NCBI RefSeq assembly: GCF_024498135.1
Contig: NZ_JANHOH010000011.1
Location: 62,001-126,000 of the forward strand
Reading direction: 5' to 3'
Length of the DNA: 64,000 nucleotides
Origin: Mucilaginibacter aquariorum
GTDB lineage: Bacteria; Bacteroidota; Bacteroidia; Sphingobacteriales; Sphingobacteriaceae
The notes below the pieces were generated by a model. The model saw only the letters and a program-made list of their open reading frames with translations, did not search any database and had not been told where the DNA came from. Positions 25,723-34,525 of the stretch are shown here, piece by piece (within the stretch, counting starts at the first letter, position 1; each line of letters starts with the position of its first letter). The translations under genes were made by a program, and so were the position numbers.

Positions 25723-26286
25723 ATGTTATTTAAGAACTACTGCAAAGTGGCTTTGCGCTGGCTCTGGCTGGCGGTCAGTTTCCAAAAGGTCCGTATCAGT
25801 GCCCTGGAGACTGATCAGGAACTCCTGTTTGAAGGCGCCACCTGCCGTCTGCTTTGGGATATCACAGGAGCCTGTATGGTACAAGTTTACTGTAATGGTC
25901 TTAGGATGGGCTCCTTCCTGCCGGCAGAGTCACCCTATGTCCAGCTCTCTCCAAATGGAATTATATTCATTAAAGCGATTGGCGTATACCATAGCCGGGG
26001 TGAAGAGATCAGGCCGCAAGTCGCTGCACTTCACTACCGTCCCGCGCCTGCAGCAGCGCTAAACCAGCCTGTCGTCATGCAACCGGATATGATCAAATCT
26101 TTGCAACCCAGAATACGGCACGTTTATCCCGTCAGCCAACATCCTATGGTCCGGCAACCGGTCATCGATATGGAAACAAACCGGATGCAGCTATCTGAAC
26201 AAGATCTTTTTTCACAACTATATCACGCACAAACCGAAACTGACAACCAAACCCTTACTACATATTATGGAAACATCGTTTTATAA
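25723..26286 (+). CDS. hypothetical protein, first gene of the DUF4407 operon
   Basis: A 187-aa protein of unknown family. The N-terminal 110 residues look like one beta-sandwich domain (LLFEGATCRLLWDITGACMVQVYCNG...SPNGIIFIKAIGVYHSRG), and the rest is Pro/Gln-rich and probably flexible. There is no signal peptide, so it is likely cytosolic. It overlaps the first DUF4407 gene by 20 bp, which implies translational coupling and a shared complex or pathway. Confidence 0.7.
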   Translation: MLFKNYCKVALRWLWLAVSFQKVRISALETDQELLFEGATCRLLWDITGACMVQVYCNGLRMGSFLPAESPYVQLSPNGIIFIKAIGVYHSRGEEIRPQVAALHYRPAPAAALNQPVVMQPDMIKSLQPRIRHVYPVSQHPMVRQPVIDMETNRMQLSEQDLFSQLYHAQTETDNQTLTTYYGNIVL

Positions 26287-27613
26287 AAATCCAAGGCCAA
26301 GCTGGCTGATGAGGCAATTCTGGAAGATCTCCGGCGGTGACCGCTATATCCTCGAACGAAGCACCTATTCGGACCAGGTTAAATATACCTGTATGGGCGG
26401 CATAGTACTGGCGACCGGTGCTATGGCGGCACTGGCTGGCGGTTACGCCTTTTACACCATCTTTGCGCCTAAAGGCGATGCCATTGACGATATCAAAACG
26501 ATCGCCGCTTCCGGCCACTATGACCCGACCGATATACCTACACTTATCCTAGCTACGATATTCGGCCTTTTCTGGGGCGCAATCATTTTCAATATCGACC
26601 GTTTTATCGTTACCAGCACCGGCAAGGGCGACGGAACAGAGGCCATCACACGTCAGGAACTGAAAAGTGCGCTGCCAAGACTGATCATGGGCACGATCAT
26701 CGCCTTCACCATCTCGAAACCCGTGGAGATACGAATGTTCAAGAGTGAGATCGATGCGCAGCTTTATCAGACCCAGCTGGAGGCCCAAAAACAATATGAG
26801 ATCAAAACCCGGAAAAATTTCGAGGACAGGATCAAAGATTTGGATAAAGAAAATTCAGGTATCCAAAACAATATCGAGCATTATATGAAGGTGATTGCCG
26901 TCAAAGACTCGCTCTGGAACCTGGAAACGTCCAAAGGGCAAGGCGGGAGAGGGCAGGGAGAAGGCCCTATGGCACGCTCCTATAAAGCAGAAAGAGACCG
27001 GGTAGAAGGAGAAATGAACCGCTTCATTTCGCTAAACAAATCAAAGATCGACGACATTCAGAAAAGGCGTACTCAAATGAATGGCGAACTGGAGATCGCC
27101 TTGAAGAAGAACAAGACCGTATCGGCTGGTCTTGACGGCTTGCTCGAACGCATCAAGATCTCCCACGAACTCGCGCCCGGCATTTCCCTTTTTATTACCC
27201 TGCTGTTTATGGCGATCGAACTGACCCCGATATTTTTCAAGCTCATGTTGATCAAAGGACCATATGATTACATGGAGGAAAACATCAAAGACCTGGTCAA
27301 AGCGCAAAACGGCATTGAGATCCAACATGATTACTATAAAGATAAAGAAGGCCTGGAACGAGACCTGGTCATCCACCATGAAGTAGACCGTATGACCAGC
27401 ATGAAAGTACGGGTGGTCCAGGCTCAAAAAGAATTGAATGAGTACATCATCGATAGCTGGAAAACCAAACAAAAAGAAGCCATTGACAATAATCTGGAGG
27501 CCTATGTGACCACCCTCACAGGCGAAACGATTCCTGTTGTAGAAAATGATAACGGGCAGGAACCTGTCAAAGAAGAAGGGGCACAAAAAGATAACAGGTT
27601 CACTTTATCCTAA
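26267..27613 (+). CDS. DUF4407 membrane/coiled-coil protein 1
   Basis: A 448-aa DUF4407 protein. TM helices lie at about 41-66, 90-107, 137-155 and 307-327, with the family signature FNIDRFIV at 108-115 after TM2. Between TM3 and TM4 is a long charged, helical region (about 155-300) containing a Gly-rich insert, probably a periplasmic or cytosolic coiled-coil stalk. The C-terminal 120 residues are again helical and charged. The function of the family is not known. This is one of three such proteins in the cluster; it overlaps the upstream gene and is followed 4 bp later by the second. Confidence 0.85.
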   Translation: METSFYKNPRPSWLMRQFWKISGGDRYILERSTYSDQVKYTCMGGIVLATGAMAALAGGYAFYTIFAPKGDAIDDIKTIAASGHYDPTDIPTLILATIFGLFWGAIIFNIDRFIVTSTGKGDGTEAITRQELKSALPRLIMGTIIAFTISKPVEIRMFKSEIDAQLYQTQLEAQKQYEIKTRKNFEDRIKDLDKENSGIQNNIEHYMKVIAVKDSLWNLETSKGQGGRGQGEGPMARSYKAERDRVEGEMNRFISLNKSKIDDIQKRRTQMNGELEIALKKNKTVSAGLDGLLERIKISHELAPGISLFITLLFMAIELTPIFFKLMLIKGPYDYMEENIKDLVKAQNGIEIQHDYYKDKEGLERDLVIHHEVDRMTSMKVRVVQAQKELNEYIIDSWKTKQKEAIDNNLEAYVTTLTGETIPVVENDNGQEPVKEEGAQKDNRFTLS

Positions 27614-27617
27614 TGCA

Positions 27618-28577
27618 ATGACCGAACAATCCAATTATTTTTGGCGGTACTCCGGCGAAGACATCGGGATCATCCGGATCTGCGCTCATCGGGGGATTCG
27701 GGACCGTTTTGCCCTGGTCGGCGCGATCACACTTTTTGTTTTCATCATAAGCTTTTTTTCCTGCTGGTATACTTTCCAGATGTTATTTGATAACCCCTGG
27801 CTGGCGATACCCGTCGCCTTATTCTTTGCGTGGATGATCAACAATATTTATTTACTCTTGCTGACGACACTCGCCAAACCCATCCTGCAGTTCAAAAATA
27901 AAGGAGTGATCAAACATCTTTCCTTTAGCCTCCGTGCGGGCTTCGTCATCCTGTTCGCCGTCTTTATTTCCAAGCCGCTGGAAGCATGGTTTTTCGAGCC
28001 TCTGCTCTCAGAAAAGATTGAACTGATCAAACAGGAAAGTATCCGTAAAGCGGAGCAAAAGCTCATAAAAGCAGCCGCGCGCGCAGAAAAAACACTCTCA
28101 TCGGAGATCAGGAAAAAAGAAACTCTGCACTACGCCGAATCCGATATAGCACCGCTCCGTGCCGAACTCGATAAATTAAGAGCGGAACAGACAGAAGCCT
28201 TTGAACGTATCGAATTTGTCATTGGACGAGCCGATTATTTCGTTCAGCGGCTGGAACTGGTTACAGGCAATCGTTCCTTTATCATAGCCTGGTTATTCAC
28301 GCTGCTGATCATTTTTATTTTCCTGTTACCTATTTATTTAAAGAGGACTTTAAACCTGGCCAACCCCTATTTTAAACATAAAAGCGAGGTTTATAATTCC
28401 ATCGTGATCAATGCTTACCGGGATTTTAAGCTGGATTTCGAACGGATCTTTTTTGAAAAGTATGGTATTGAGACTAGGGTAATCGAAACTTATGCAGATG
28501 CGCCGTATAACACAAAAAAGAAAGAAGATCGCCGCACCTTCAACGGACAGGAAGATTTCTTAAAGTTATACCGATGA
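27618..28577 (+). CDS. DUF4407-like membrane/coiled-coil protein 2
   Basis: The start ATG 27618, 4 bp after the previous stop, gives 319 aa (an upstream in-frame start would sit inside the previous gene). It has the same plan as its neighbour: two TM helices, a third (LRAGFVILFAVFISKPLEAWFF), a long Lys/Glu/Ala-rich coiled coil (about 140-215), and a fourth TM (FIIAWLFTLLIIFIFLLPIYL). The NLDR signature is replaced by NNIYLL. It ends with a 65-residue cytosolic tail. It overlaps the transglutaminase gene by ATGA, suggesting hetero-oligomers of DUF4407 proteins. Confidence 0.75.
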   Translation: MTEQSNYFWRYSGEDIGIIRICAHRGIRDRFALVGAITLFVFIISFFSCWYTFQMLFDNPWLAIPVALFFAWMINNIYLLLLTTLAKPILQFKNKGVIKHLSFSLRAGFVILFAVFISKPLEAWFFEPLLSEKIELIKQESIRKAEQKLIKAAARAEKTLSSEIRKKETLHYAESDIAPLRAELDKLRAEQTEAFERIEFVIGRADYFVQRLELVTGNRSFIIAWLFTLLIIFIFLLPIYLKRTLNLANPYFKHKSEVYNSIVINAYRDFKLDFERIFFEKYGIETRVIETYADAPYNTKKKEDRRTFNGQEDFLKLYR

Positions 28578-30208
28578 AAAGTTACTGGTCGGAGGAAAAA
28601 ATCATGACAGCCAACAGGACGTATATTAAAGGGACGTTCCGGGGTAAATATCACGCGCAACGGATAGATGAGCTTAGCCGGGCAAAGACCGAGTTCTTCG
28701 ACATGCATGTTTACGATGTTGAGGTTATATTAGAACAGGTCAGGAGCAATGCGGAGGGTGATTTTCCGGAAAACAAAAGCCTGGAAACTTTCAGCGGTAC
28801 ATTCGCACAATCTGTCAATTGTTACGATCCCAAATCCAAATCATTTTTTAAACTCAACATTTCCGAACCAAAGATCGCCGATCCCCAAATATCACTGGTC
28901 ACGAAAGAAGGGACGGAACAACTGGGCAGTATCTCAGGGACGCTTTACGGCTCTCTTTTGGAAATGAAAGAAACCATTGTCCGGAAAGAGCATTTTATAC
29001 CCGACCCGGTCGCGCCGCCCACCGGTGCAATACCGCTCAGCAATCACCCCGACTGGACCAGGACTGCGGGACACGAATTTTCTTACATCGGCGGCACCCG
29101 TTACCGCCGTGACCAGTACCGGTATCATACTGGTAGCCTACATTGGGGGAACTGGTATACCGTCCGGAACAACCGGGTCACTACAGGTTCCGCGTTCGGG
29201 CTCCTGGGCGGGATCCTGCTTTGCATTTTCCTTTTATTCTTTTTGATCAGTTTGTCCTGGCCCGGGATCATTTTTATCGGGATCATCTTATTGATATTAT
29301 TGATCTCCCGATTGACTAACCGCCGCTTCTCGACGGTATTCTCCTCTGTCATTTACATTCTGTTTTTCCTTTTCTACTTTGGCGGGCTGGCAGTTTCCGT
29401 TTTTCGCGGTTCAAAAATCGTACCGGCAAAAACTCCGGTGCACCAACCGGACACGCGGGATTACTCGCGAACGAAGCCGGTGAAAAAGCCCGCTGTAAAC
29501 ACCAACCTGGATACAACGGCTGCTGACCAGTGGATCATTCATCACCGGGCCTGGGAAGATCTGAGCGGCAACCAATATGAGGGTGATGTCAGGGTGTTGA
29601 CGTCCGCCTTCCGGGCAGCGGAGAACGAACACTTGCGCATGAAAGGTGTCAGCAGCTTGTCAGACGTCTATCGGAACATGAGTTTATCGGACGAAAACAG
29701 GATGCAGGGGATCTACCCTTTGTTTGACAGCCTCCGCAAAGCCAGGAACCTTGATGAGGCGAACTTTGCAGGCATGTTGGTGAGTTTCGTTCAGGACATC
29801 CCCTATAATACGATCACCGACGGCACCTGTTCGTCGGATAACACTGATTTGCTTTCGGCATCCCCTGCCGGGAATATTGCAGGCTGCCTGGGCCATGTGC
29901 CCTACGGCGTACAATCGCCGGTTGAGTTTATGGCCAACTTCCAGGGCGATTGTGATACCCGGACGCTGTTTCTATTTACCGTATTGAACCATTACCATTA
30001 TAAAGTCGCGATCGCGGGGAGTAATGCCTTCCGGCATTCCTTGCTGGGGATCGACCTGCCTTTGCCCGGATCGGCAAAAACAGCCGGACAAGACCGTTAT
30101 GTACTTTGGGAGACCACTTCCAGGGGTTTTTCTCCCGGGCAACTCAGGCCGGAGATAGATCACATGGACTACTGGGAAATTAACCTTATAAACAAACCAT
30201 CGATATGA
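28574..30208 (+). CDS. membrane-anchored transglutaminase-like protein
   Basis: A 544-aa protein with three parts. An N-terminal beta-rich region (1-200) lacks a signal peptide. Two or three TM helices follow (about 210-285). The C-terminal domain carries a transglutaminase-like triad: C460 in FQGDCDTRTLFL, H488 in NAFRHSLLGI and E513 in LWETTSRGF. The Glu in place of the usual Asp is noteworthy. With two TM helices the N- and C-domains are on the same side; with three they are split. The domain could act as a cysteine protease or cross-linker. It overlaps genes on both sides by 4 bp, so it is tightly coupled to the DUF4407 proteins. Confidence 0.75.
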   Translation: MKSYWSEEKIMTANRTYIKGTFRGKYHAQRIDELSRAKTEFFDMHVYDVEVILEQVRSNAEGDFPENKSLETFSGTFAQSVNCYDPKSKSFFKLNISEPKIADPQISLVTKEGTEQLGSISGTLYGSLLEMKETIVRKEHFIPDPVAPPTGAIPLSNHPDWTRTAGHEFSYIGGTRYRRDQYRYHTGSLHWGNWYTVRNNRVTTGSAFGLLGGILLCIFLLFFLISLSWPGIIFIGIILLILLISRLTNRRFSTVFSSVIYILFFLFYFGGLAVSVFRGSKIVPAKTPVHQPDTRDYSRTKPVKKPAVNTNLDTTAADQWIIHHRAWEDLSGNQYEGDVRVLTSAFRAAENEHLRMKGVSSLSDVYRNMSLSDENRMQGIYPLFDSLRKARNLDEANFAGMLVSFVQDIPYNTITDGTCSSDNTDLLSASPAGNIAGCLGHVPYGVQSPVEFMANFQGDCDTRTLFLFTVLNHYHYKVAIAGSNAFRHSLLGIDLPLPGSAKTAGQDRYVLWETTSRGFSPGQLRPEIDHMDYWEINLINKPSI

Positions 30209-30708
30209 AATCATCATTTTTAATCTCCGGGGGCGTAGCCTTTGGCCTGAGTTTGATCCTCAGCTATTTACTGATCAGCCTGATCGCTTATTATTTCAGA
30301 AAAAAACATTATCCAAAAGCGTCCCCCAATCTTGCCCAGGCCATTGTGCTCGCCGGCAGGCTGCTCGCCTCCCTGATATTGATCACCGGTCTATTCGCGC
30401 CCGTACGTGATTTTTTGCTGATCTCTGCCAGCAACGGCGGTCTAAATTCGGCCACATCATGGAGTTTTTTATTGATTTGCTGCTGCGGTCTGCTCTTTGC
30501 TTACAGTATTGCCACCGGGATGGAAGGCGTTTTATCGGGCCAGATATATAAGGGACAGTCCTTGTCTGTTGAATTAAGCGAGAATAATATTGGCTTAGCC
30601 GTAGTAAGATCGGTTCTGTTAACGGGGCTTGCCATCGTTTTGCTGTTTTCCCTGGGCATATTTCTACAAGCTTTTATTCCGACACCCTCTATTCCAACCA
30701 TCAGATAA
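30205..30708 (+). CDS. four-TM hypothetical membrane protein
   Basis: A 167-aa integral membrane protein with four predicted TM helices (about 6-30, 46-68, 85-105 and 130-155) and short loops, broadly like DUF350-type proteins. It has no catalytic motif. It starts in an ATGA overlap with the transglutaminase-like gene. Confidence 0.7.
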   Translation: MKSSFLISGGVAFGLSLILSYLLISLIAYYFRKKHYPKASPNLAQAIVLAGRLLASLILITGLFAPVRDFLLISASNGGLNSATSWSFLLICCCGLLFAYSIATGMEGVLSGQIYKGQSLSVELSENNIGLAVVRSVLLTGLAIVLLFSLGIFLQAFIPTPSIPTIR

Positions 30709-30715
30709 TACAATA

Positions 30716-31157
30716 ATGAATAAAGAGCAACTATTGCCCCAAGAGTCTGTCTTCCTCCTTTACCGAAAATGGATTGGTAACGCTAACTACCCACAGCGTC
30801 AGGTATAACAATAAGATCTGGGGCCAGTCAAGCTTCATCTCCATCATGCTGGAAAAGATCAGCTCAGTACAAGTATTGTCTATTTCCTATCCATTGCTCT
30901 GGATACTCGGCGCCCTAACCGGTGTGGCAGGCTTAGCGCTGGCAACTACACGCAACGGCGGTACACTGGAAGTGGTTATTTCCTTATTTATCCCATTTTT
31001 CATAATCGTTGGTTATTTTATGTCGCGTCGGCATGTTTGCACGATCACATCGGACGGGGCCAGCAAGATCGTTTTTCGTACGGAAAATATGCCGACAGAA
31101 GCATTGATCGATTTTGTAAACAAAATAGAGGTTGCCAAACACAAACGGATGGGTTAG
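30716..31157 (+). pseudogene. two-TM PH-like (DUF6232-like) gene with probable frameshift
   Basis: ATG 30716 opens MNKEQLLPQESVFL and then runs out of frame at TAA. The main homology (GLVTLTTHSVRYNNKIWGQSSFISIMLEKISSVQ, then two TM helices, then a C-terminal strand region) is in another frame, reaching back to about 30759. Removing one base in CTCCTTT at about 30755-30761 gives a continuous protein (VFLFTENGLVTLTTHS) of about 147 aa with the normal start. This looks like a bacterial PH-like domain with a TM pair. It may be a sequence error rather than a dead gene. It is the last gene of the operon from promoter B and its stop abuts the stop of the minus-strand gene. Confidence 0.6.
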
Positions 31158-31367
31158 CTAGTCTTCAAACTTACAAAGTTCAAATTTCCTTTTCTTTGCC
31201 TCTTCAAGTGTGATTTTGATAATGTGGTGGGTACACTTTCTAAGCCCGTGACAATCGTTTTTGAGGTGGTATTTATTTGCGGAAGGACTGTCGCATATAT
31301 AAACCATGGTTTTAGGTGCTGTTTGCACATACGCCGAAAGGGCGAAAAACAGGAACAGGGTCTTCAT
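31158..31367 (-). CDS. small secreted Cys/His protein, 69 aa
   Basis: A signal peptide (MKTLFLFFALSAYVQ) precedes a compact domain with the pattern YHLKNDCHGLRKCTHHIIKITLEEAKKRKFELCKFE. I recognise this as a small motif family common in Bacteroidota (CxGLxxCTHxI...LC), probably metal-binding or disulfide-linked; its function is unknown. It is transcribed from palindromic promoter C. Confidence 0.7.
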   Translation of the reverse strand: MKTLFLFFALSAYVQTAPKTMVYICDSPSANKYHLKNDCHGLRKCTHHIIKITLEEAKKRKFELCKFED

Positions 31368-31427
31368 GAGCGTTTATGATTAGGCCTCAATAGTTTAGGC
31401 TAAATTTCGTTTTTATTTCCGGTCATC

Positions 31428-31473
31428 CAAAAATAAAATTCTGCCCACGCTTCCCTTTACGGTTTCCCGTATT
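31428..31473 (-). promoter_or_regulatory. palindrome-type promoter C, embedded in the 3' end of the upstream gene
   Basis: On the minus strand, AATACGG-GAAA-CCGTAAA lies at 31473-31456 (two mismatches in one half-site), then a 20-bp spacer and TATTTTTG at 31435-31428, a match to TAnnTTTG. The palindrome overlaps the last four codons and stop (YGKP, TAA) of the 323-aa gene, which explains the imperfect half. Confidence 0.7.
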
Positions 31474-32428
31474 TACTGTGGTTCCGACAAAAATTCACGA
31501 CGTAGTCGGTAACTGCCTCTAACCGCTTATCAGGATATAAAGGATGTGTACCGCTGGCAGAATAAATCTCCAGGCTATCCGCCACCCGGACATACCAAAA
31601 ATTTCTCAGGGCGTAGGGTGAAGTCAAGGTGTCGGTCTTTTTGATCTTTCGAAAACCCCGCAACTTTGCCCGGTCAATAGGAAGAATCGGCGTATCCAGT
31701 CTTGGGACATCGCAATACGTCGCCACATAATGATCATCGCTCCAATACATGCACTTTTTACCATCTGTCCAAACCCGCCATAATATTACCCCTCCTATCA
31801 AGAGTACCGCAATCCCGATCAACCATCGCCAATCTTTCTTATTGACTGGTGGAGGTATTGGGGCGATTTCTTGTTTTGTATCCTTTGGCGGTAAATTAGT
31901 TTCATCATCATTTTTAGCCGGAGGTTTAATTTTCAGCTCATCTTCTGCTACATCCAGCTCATCTTTTCCTGTTTCGATATATTTCGAATATGGCCGGGCC
32001 GGAAAATCGATCAGCCAGGCCAACAATTCCACCTTTGGCTCTGCCGGGTTTATTTCTGTATTATTCAGGAATTGTACGAAACCTTGAAAATCGTCCGCAT
32101 CCGTTTCTTTGATCGCTGCCAAAAAATCACGGTCACCGGGTTCCATTTCGAGGTATTTATACAACATATTTTCATCTCGTTTGCTAAGACCGTCTTCCAC
32201 GAGCTTGCAACATAATTGCCTAATCCTTCCCCTGGTTGGCTTTATCAACCAATTCTCCTGCGCCTGGCTACACTTTTGAAGGTAAGCACTAACCACAGCC
32301 TTTTTGTAAGCGGCAAATCTTTCGGTATAAATCACCCCTAAAAATAACTTTTTTCCGGAAACTTCAAGGAGTTTTCGGAGGAACAACGGAATTAAAGGAA
32401 GAAACGGAAGAACCTGCTGTAAAGGCAT
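31457..32428 (-). CDS. single-TM protein with extracytoplasmic C-terminal domain
   Basis: The 323-aa product has a helical N-domain of about 150 residues, a Pro/Glu/Lys-rich linker (150-205), one TM helix (about 208-226, LIGIAVLLIGGVILWRVW) and a C-terminal domain of about 95 residues starting KCMYWSDDHYVATYCDVPRLD. The last domain (KIKKTDTLTSPYALRNFWYVR...LEIYSASGTHPLYPDKRL) resembles a module I have seen at the C-terminus of other Bacteroidota one-TM proteins; no function is established. The topology suits a sensor or anchor spanning the inner membrane. Confidence 0.7.
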   Translation of the reverse strand: MPLQQVLPFLPLIPLFLRKLLEVSGKKLFLGVIYTERFAAYKKAVVSAYLQKCSQAQENWLIKPTRGRIRQLCCKLVEDGLSKRDENMLYKYLEMEPGDRDFLAAIKETDADDFQGFVQFLNNTEINPAEPKVELLAWLIDFPARPYSKYIETGKDELDVAEDELKIKPPAKNDDETNLPPKDTKQEIAPIPPPVNKKDWRWLIGIAVLLIGGVILWRVWTDGKKCMYWSDDHYVATYCDVPRLDTPILPIDRAKLRGFRKIKKTDTLTSPYALRNFWYVRVADSLEIYSASGTHPLYPDKRLEAVTDYVVNFCRNHSKYGKP

Positions 32429-32659
32429 TTAGCCGCTATACCTTTGCTTTCATAATCAAAACAAACCCCGGTCGGCCGGTCGGGACAGTGCACGAAAATT
32501 GATTTAAACAGCGCGACGAAAGCGGGGGCCGATACCCGGCTTGGGAAGCAGATAAAAGCTCCCGTTTTCCAAACGCTCACTTCCCAAAAATTAACCTGCA
32601 TCATCCACGGGATAGTCCCGAAGGATCAGCAGCATCATTAACCATTAATTTTTTGTGAA

Positions 32660-32812
32660 ATGTTTGAAATTTTTTTCGCCATTTTTATGGCACTGTCATG
32701 CCCTGCGCATAATCATAATACCAATCATAACCAAAATAGTCAGTTGACGACCCTGGATACTGGAGGTGATGGTTCTCATATCCCACCACCTCCTCCGCCT
32801 CCTGCTCCTTGA
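32660..32812 (+). CDS. 50-aa secreted peptide or lipopeptide with polyproline tail
   Basis: ATG 32660 encodes MFEIFFAIFMALSCPAHNHN..., a hydrophobic leader with a lipobox-like LSC (Cys14), an Asn/His-rich middle (HNHNTNHNQNSQ) and a C-terminus with seven consecutive Pro. A perfect terminator starts 4 bp after the stop, which supports a real short transcript unit. It lies 46 bp before the histidine kinase gene on the same strand, so it might be a signal or partner of that sensor. Confidence 0.6.
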   Translation: MFEIFFAIFMALSCPAHNHNTNHNQNSQLTTLDTGGDGSHIPPPPPPPAP

Positions 32813-32816
32813 GGTT

Positions 32817-32847
32817 AAAATAAGGCACGCAAAGCGTGCCTTATTTT
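32817..32847 (+). terminator. strong rho-independent terminator
   Basis: AAAATAAGGCACGC (32817-32830) and GCGTGCCTTATTTT (32834-32847) form a perfect 14-bp stem with an AAA loop. It separates the 50-aa peptide gene from the histidine kinase gene, 11 bp away. Confidence 0.88.
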
Positions 32848-32858
32848 GTTTAATTTAG

Positions 32859-34520
32859 TTGAAAAAATATTTGAAAAAACTTGTACTTCTATTGCTCCTG
32901 CCCGTTTGGTTTTTCACATCCTGTCAGAAAACCGGCAAACGGACCGCTATCGACCCTTGGGCAGCTTATCGAAAGGCGTATACCCTTCTCAGTACAAACA
33001 AGGATTCCGCTTTCCTGTATTTTAACCAACTGGCAGAAAATTCGAAGGATAAGCAACAAGTCGCGCTTGCCTACTATAATATGGCGCTTCTGCAATCAAA
33101 TGCGGGCGACCACTACGGTGCACAGGAAAGTCTGACCCTGTCGTTAAAATCACTTGATGAACACCGGCCGGAAGACCGGAATTATCTGGCGATAGACCAC
33201 AACGAACTCAGTATGGCCTGCTTCAACCTCCAGGATTATGCCGCATCGCTTAACTATAGCGATAACGCATTAAAATATGCAGCCGATTCAAGCCTCCTGC
33301 ACTATATCCTGAACAATAAAGGAAATGCCCTTCAGAAATTAAAAAGATATGATGAGGCGATTAGTACCTATTCGGAGGTTTTGCGGCTTACCGCCAACGA
33401 CAGCACTGAACATCCAAAAGCATTAACAAACGTGGCCGTTACAAAATGGCTAAAAGACCCGGGCTATAATGCGGCGCCTGACTTACATACCGCATTGACC
33501 ATCCGGCTCAAAAAGCAGGATACCTGGGGACAAAATTCAAGCTATGCCCATCTTGCTGACTTTTACAGCACTACCAAACCGGATTCTGCGCTGTTCTATG
33601 CGCGCAAGATGCTTTTAGTCGCTGACCAGTTACAAAGCCCTGATGATAAATTAGAGGCGATTCAAAAACTGATCCTATTCTCTCATCCGGCAAATATCAA
33701 ATCCTACTATCTGAGATATCAGGCATTAAACGACAGTATATCGTATGTTCGGAAAGCGGCGAAAAATCAGTTTGCATTGATCCGGTACGGCGTAGAAAAA
33801 AACAAAACAGAAAACTTAAAATTGCAAAAAGCAAATACAGAAAAAAAATACCAGCTCGGGTTCATTATCCTACTGCTCCTGACTGGTATTCCCGCCATCA
33901 TCATTTGGTACCGAAAAAGAAAACAGCGGCTTCAACTCGAAGCCGATAACCGTATCCGTCAGGATAGGCTACAATTGTCGCAAAGAGTGCATGATGTTGT
34001 CGCCAACGGAATATACCGCGTAATGAACGAAGTCGATTACAGCGATGAGCTTGATAAAAACTATCTCCTGGGTCAATTGGATTTTATGTACGAGCAGTCA
34101 CGTAAGATCAGTCAGGACGAAGACCCGGGACTGCAGGAAGAGTTCAGCGAGAAATTGCAACAGTTGGTTAACGCGTTTAAAAGCGACTCAATTAAACTGG
34201 CCTTATCCGGCAATGAACCGGAATTGTGGGAAGCCGTAAATGACAAGATCAAAGACCAGTTAGAACTTGTACTGCAGGAACTTTTGGTCAATATGAGTAA
34301 ACACAGCCACGCATCGCAGGCCATCATTGATTTTGAACTTATGTCGGGCCAACTATTAGTCAGTTACCGCGACAATGGTGTTGGTTTTCCTAACAACATT
34401 CGTAAAGGGAAAGGCTTGCAAAATACGGAAAACCGTATTAGGGTTATGGGTGGCGAGCTTATCTTTGGAGCAGAAGAGAAACCAGGCGCACGCCTGCACA
34501 TTTCGATTCCTATTAATTGA
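32859..34520 (+). CDS. TPR-containing membrane sensor histidine kinase
   Basis: A 553-aa protein starting at TTG 32859. It has a lipoprotein-like signal (WFFTSCQK), TPR repeats over about 30-310 in the periplasm, one TM helix (about 328-350), a short dimerisation helix with the phospho-His H378 in RVHDVVANGIYRV (HisKA_3-like), and an HATPase domain with N-box ELLVNMSKHSHA, G1 DNGVGF and G2 GKGLQNTENRI. This is the classic Bacteroidota TPR kinase paired with a LuxR-type regulator. It overlaps the response regulator region, which would be its partner. Confidence 0.88.
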   Translation: MKKYLKKLVLLLLLPVWFFTSCQKTGKRTAIDPWAAYRKAYTLLSTNKDSAFLYFNQLAENSKDKQQVALAYYNMALLQSNAGDHYGAQESLTLSLKSLDEHRPEDRNYLAIDHNELSMACFNLQDYAASLNYSDNALKYAADSSLLHYILNNKGNALQKLKRYDEAISTYSEVLRLTANDSTEHPKALTNVAVTKWLKDPGYNAAPDLHTALTIRLKKQDTWGQNSSYAHLADFYSTTKPDSALFYARKMLLVADQLQSPDDKLEAIQKLILFSHPANIKSYYLRYQALNDSISYVRKAAKNQFALIRYGVEKNKTENLKLQKANTEKKYQLGFIILLLLTGIPAIIIWYRKRKQRLQLEADNRIRQDRLQLSQRVHDVVANGIYRVMNEVDYSDELDKNYLLGQLDFMYEQSRKISQDEDPGLQEEFSEKLQQLVNAFKSDSIKLALSGNEPELWEAVNDKIKDQLELVLQELLVNMSKHSHASQAIIDFELMSGQLLVSYRDNGVGFPNNIRKGKGLQNTENRIRVMGGELIFGAEEKPGARLHISIPIN

Positions 34521-34525
34521 TCATT

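Noticed and set aside
32392..32604. A 70-aa minus-strand ORF upstream of the 323-aa gene
   Set aside because: It overlaps the start of the 323-aa gene in another frame and has no recognisable composition or start context.
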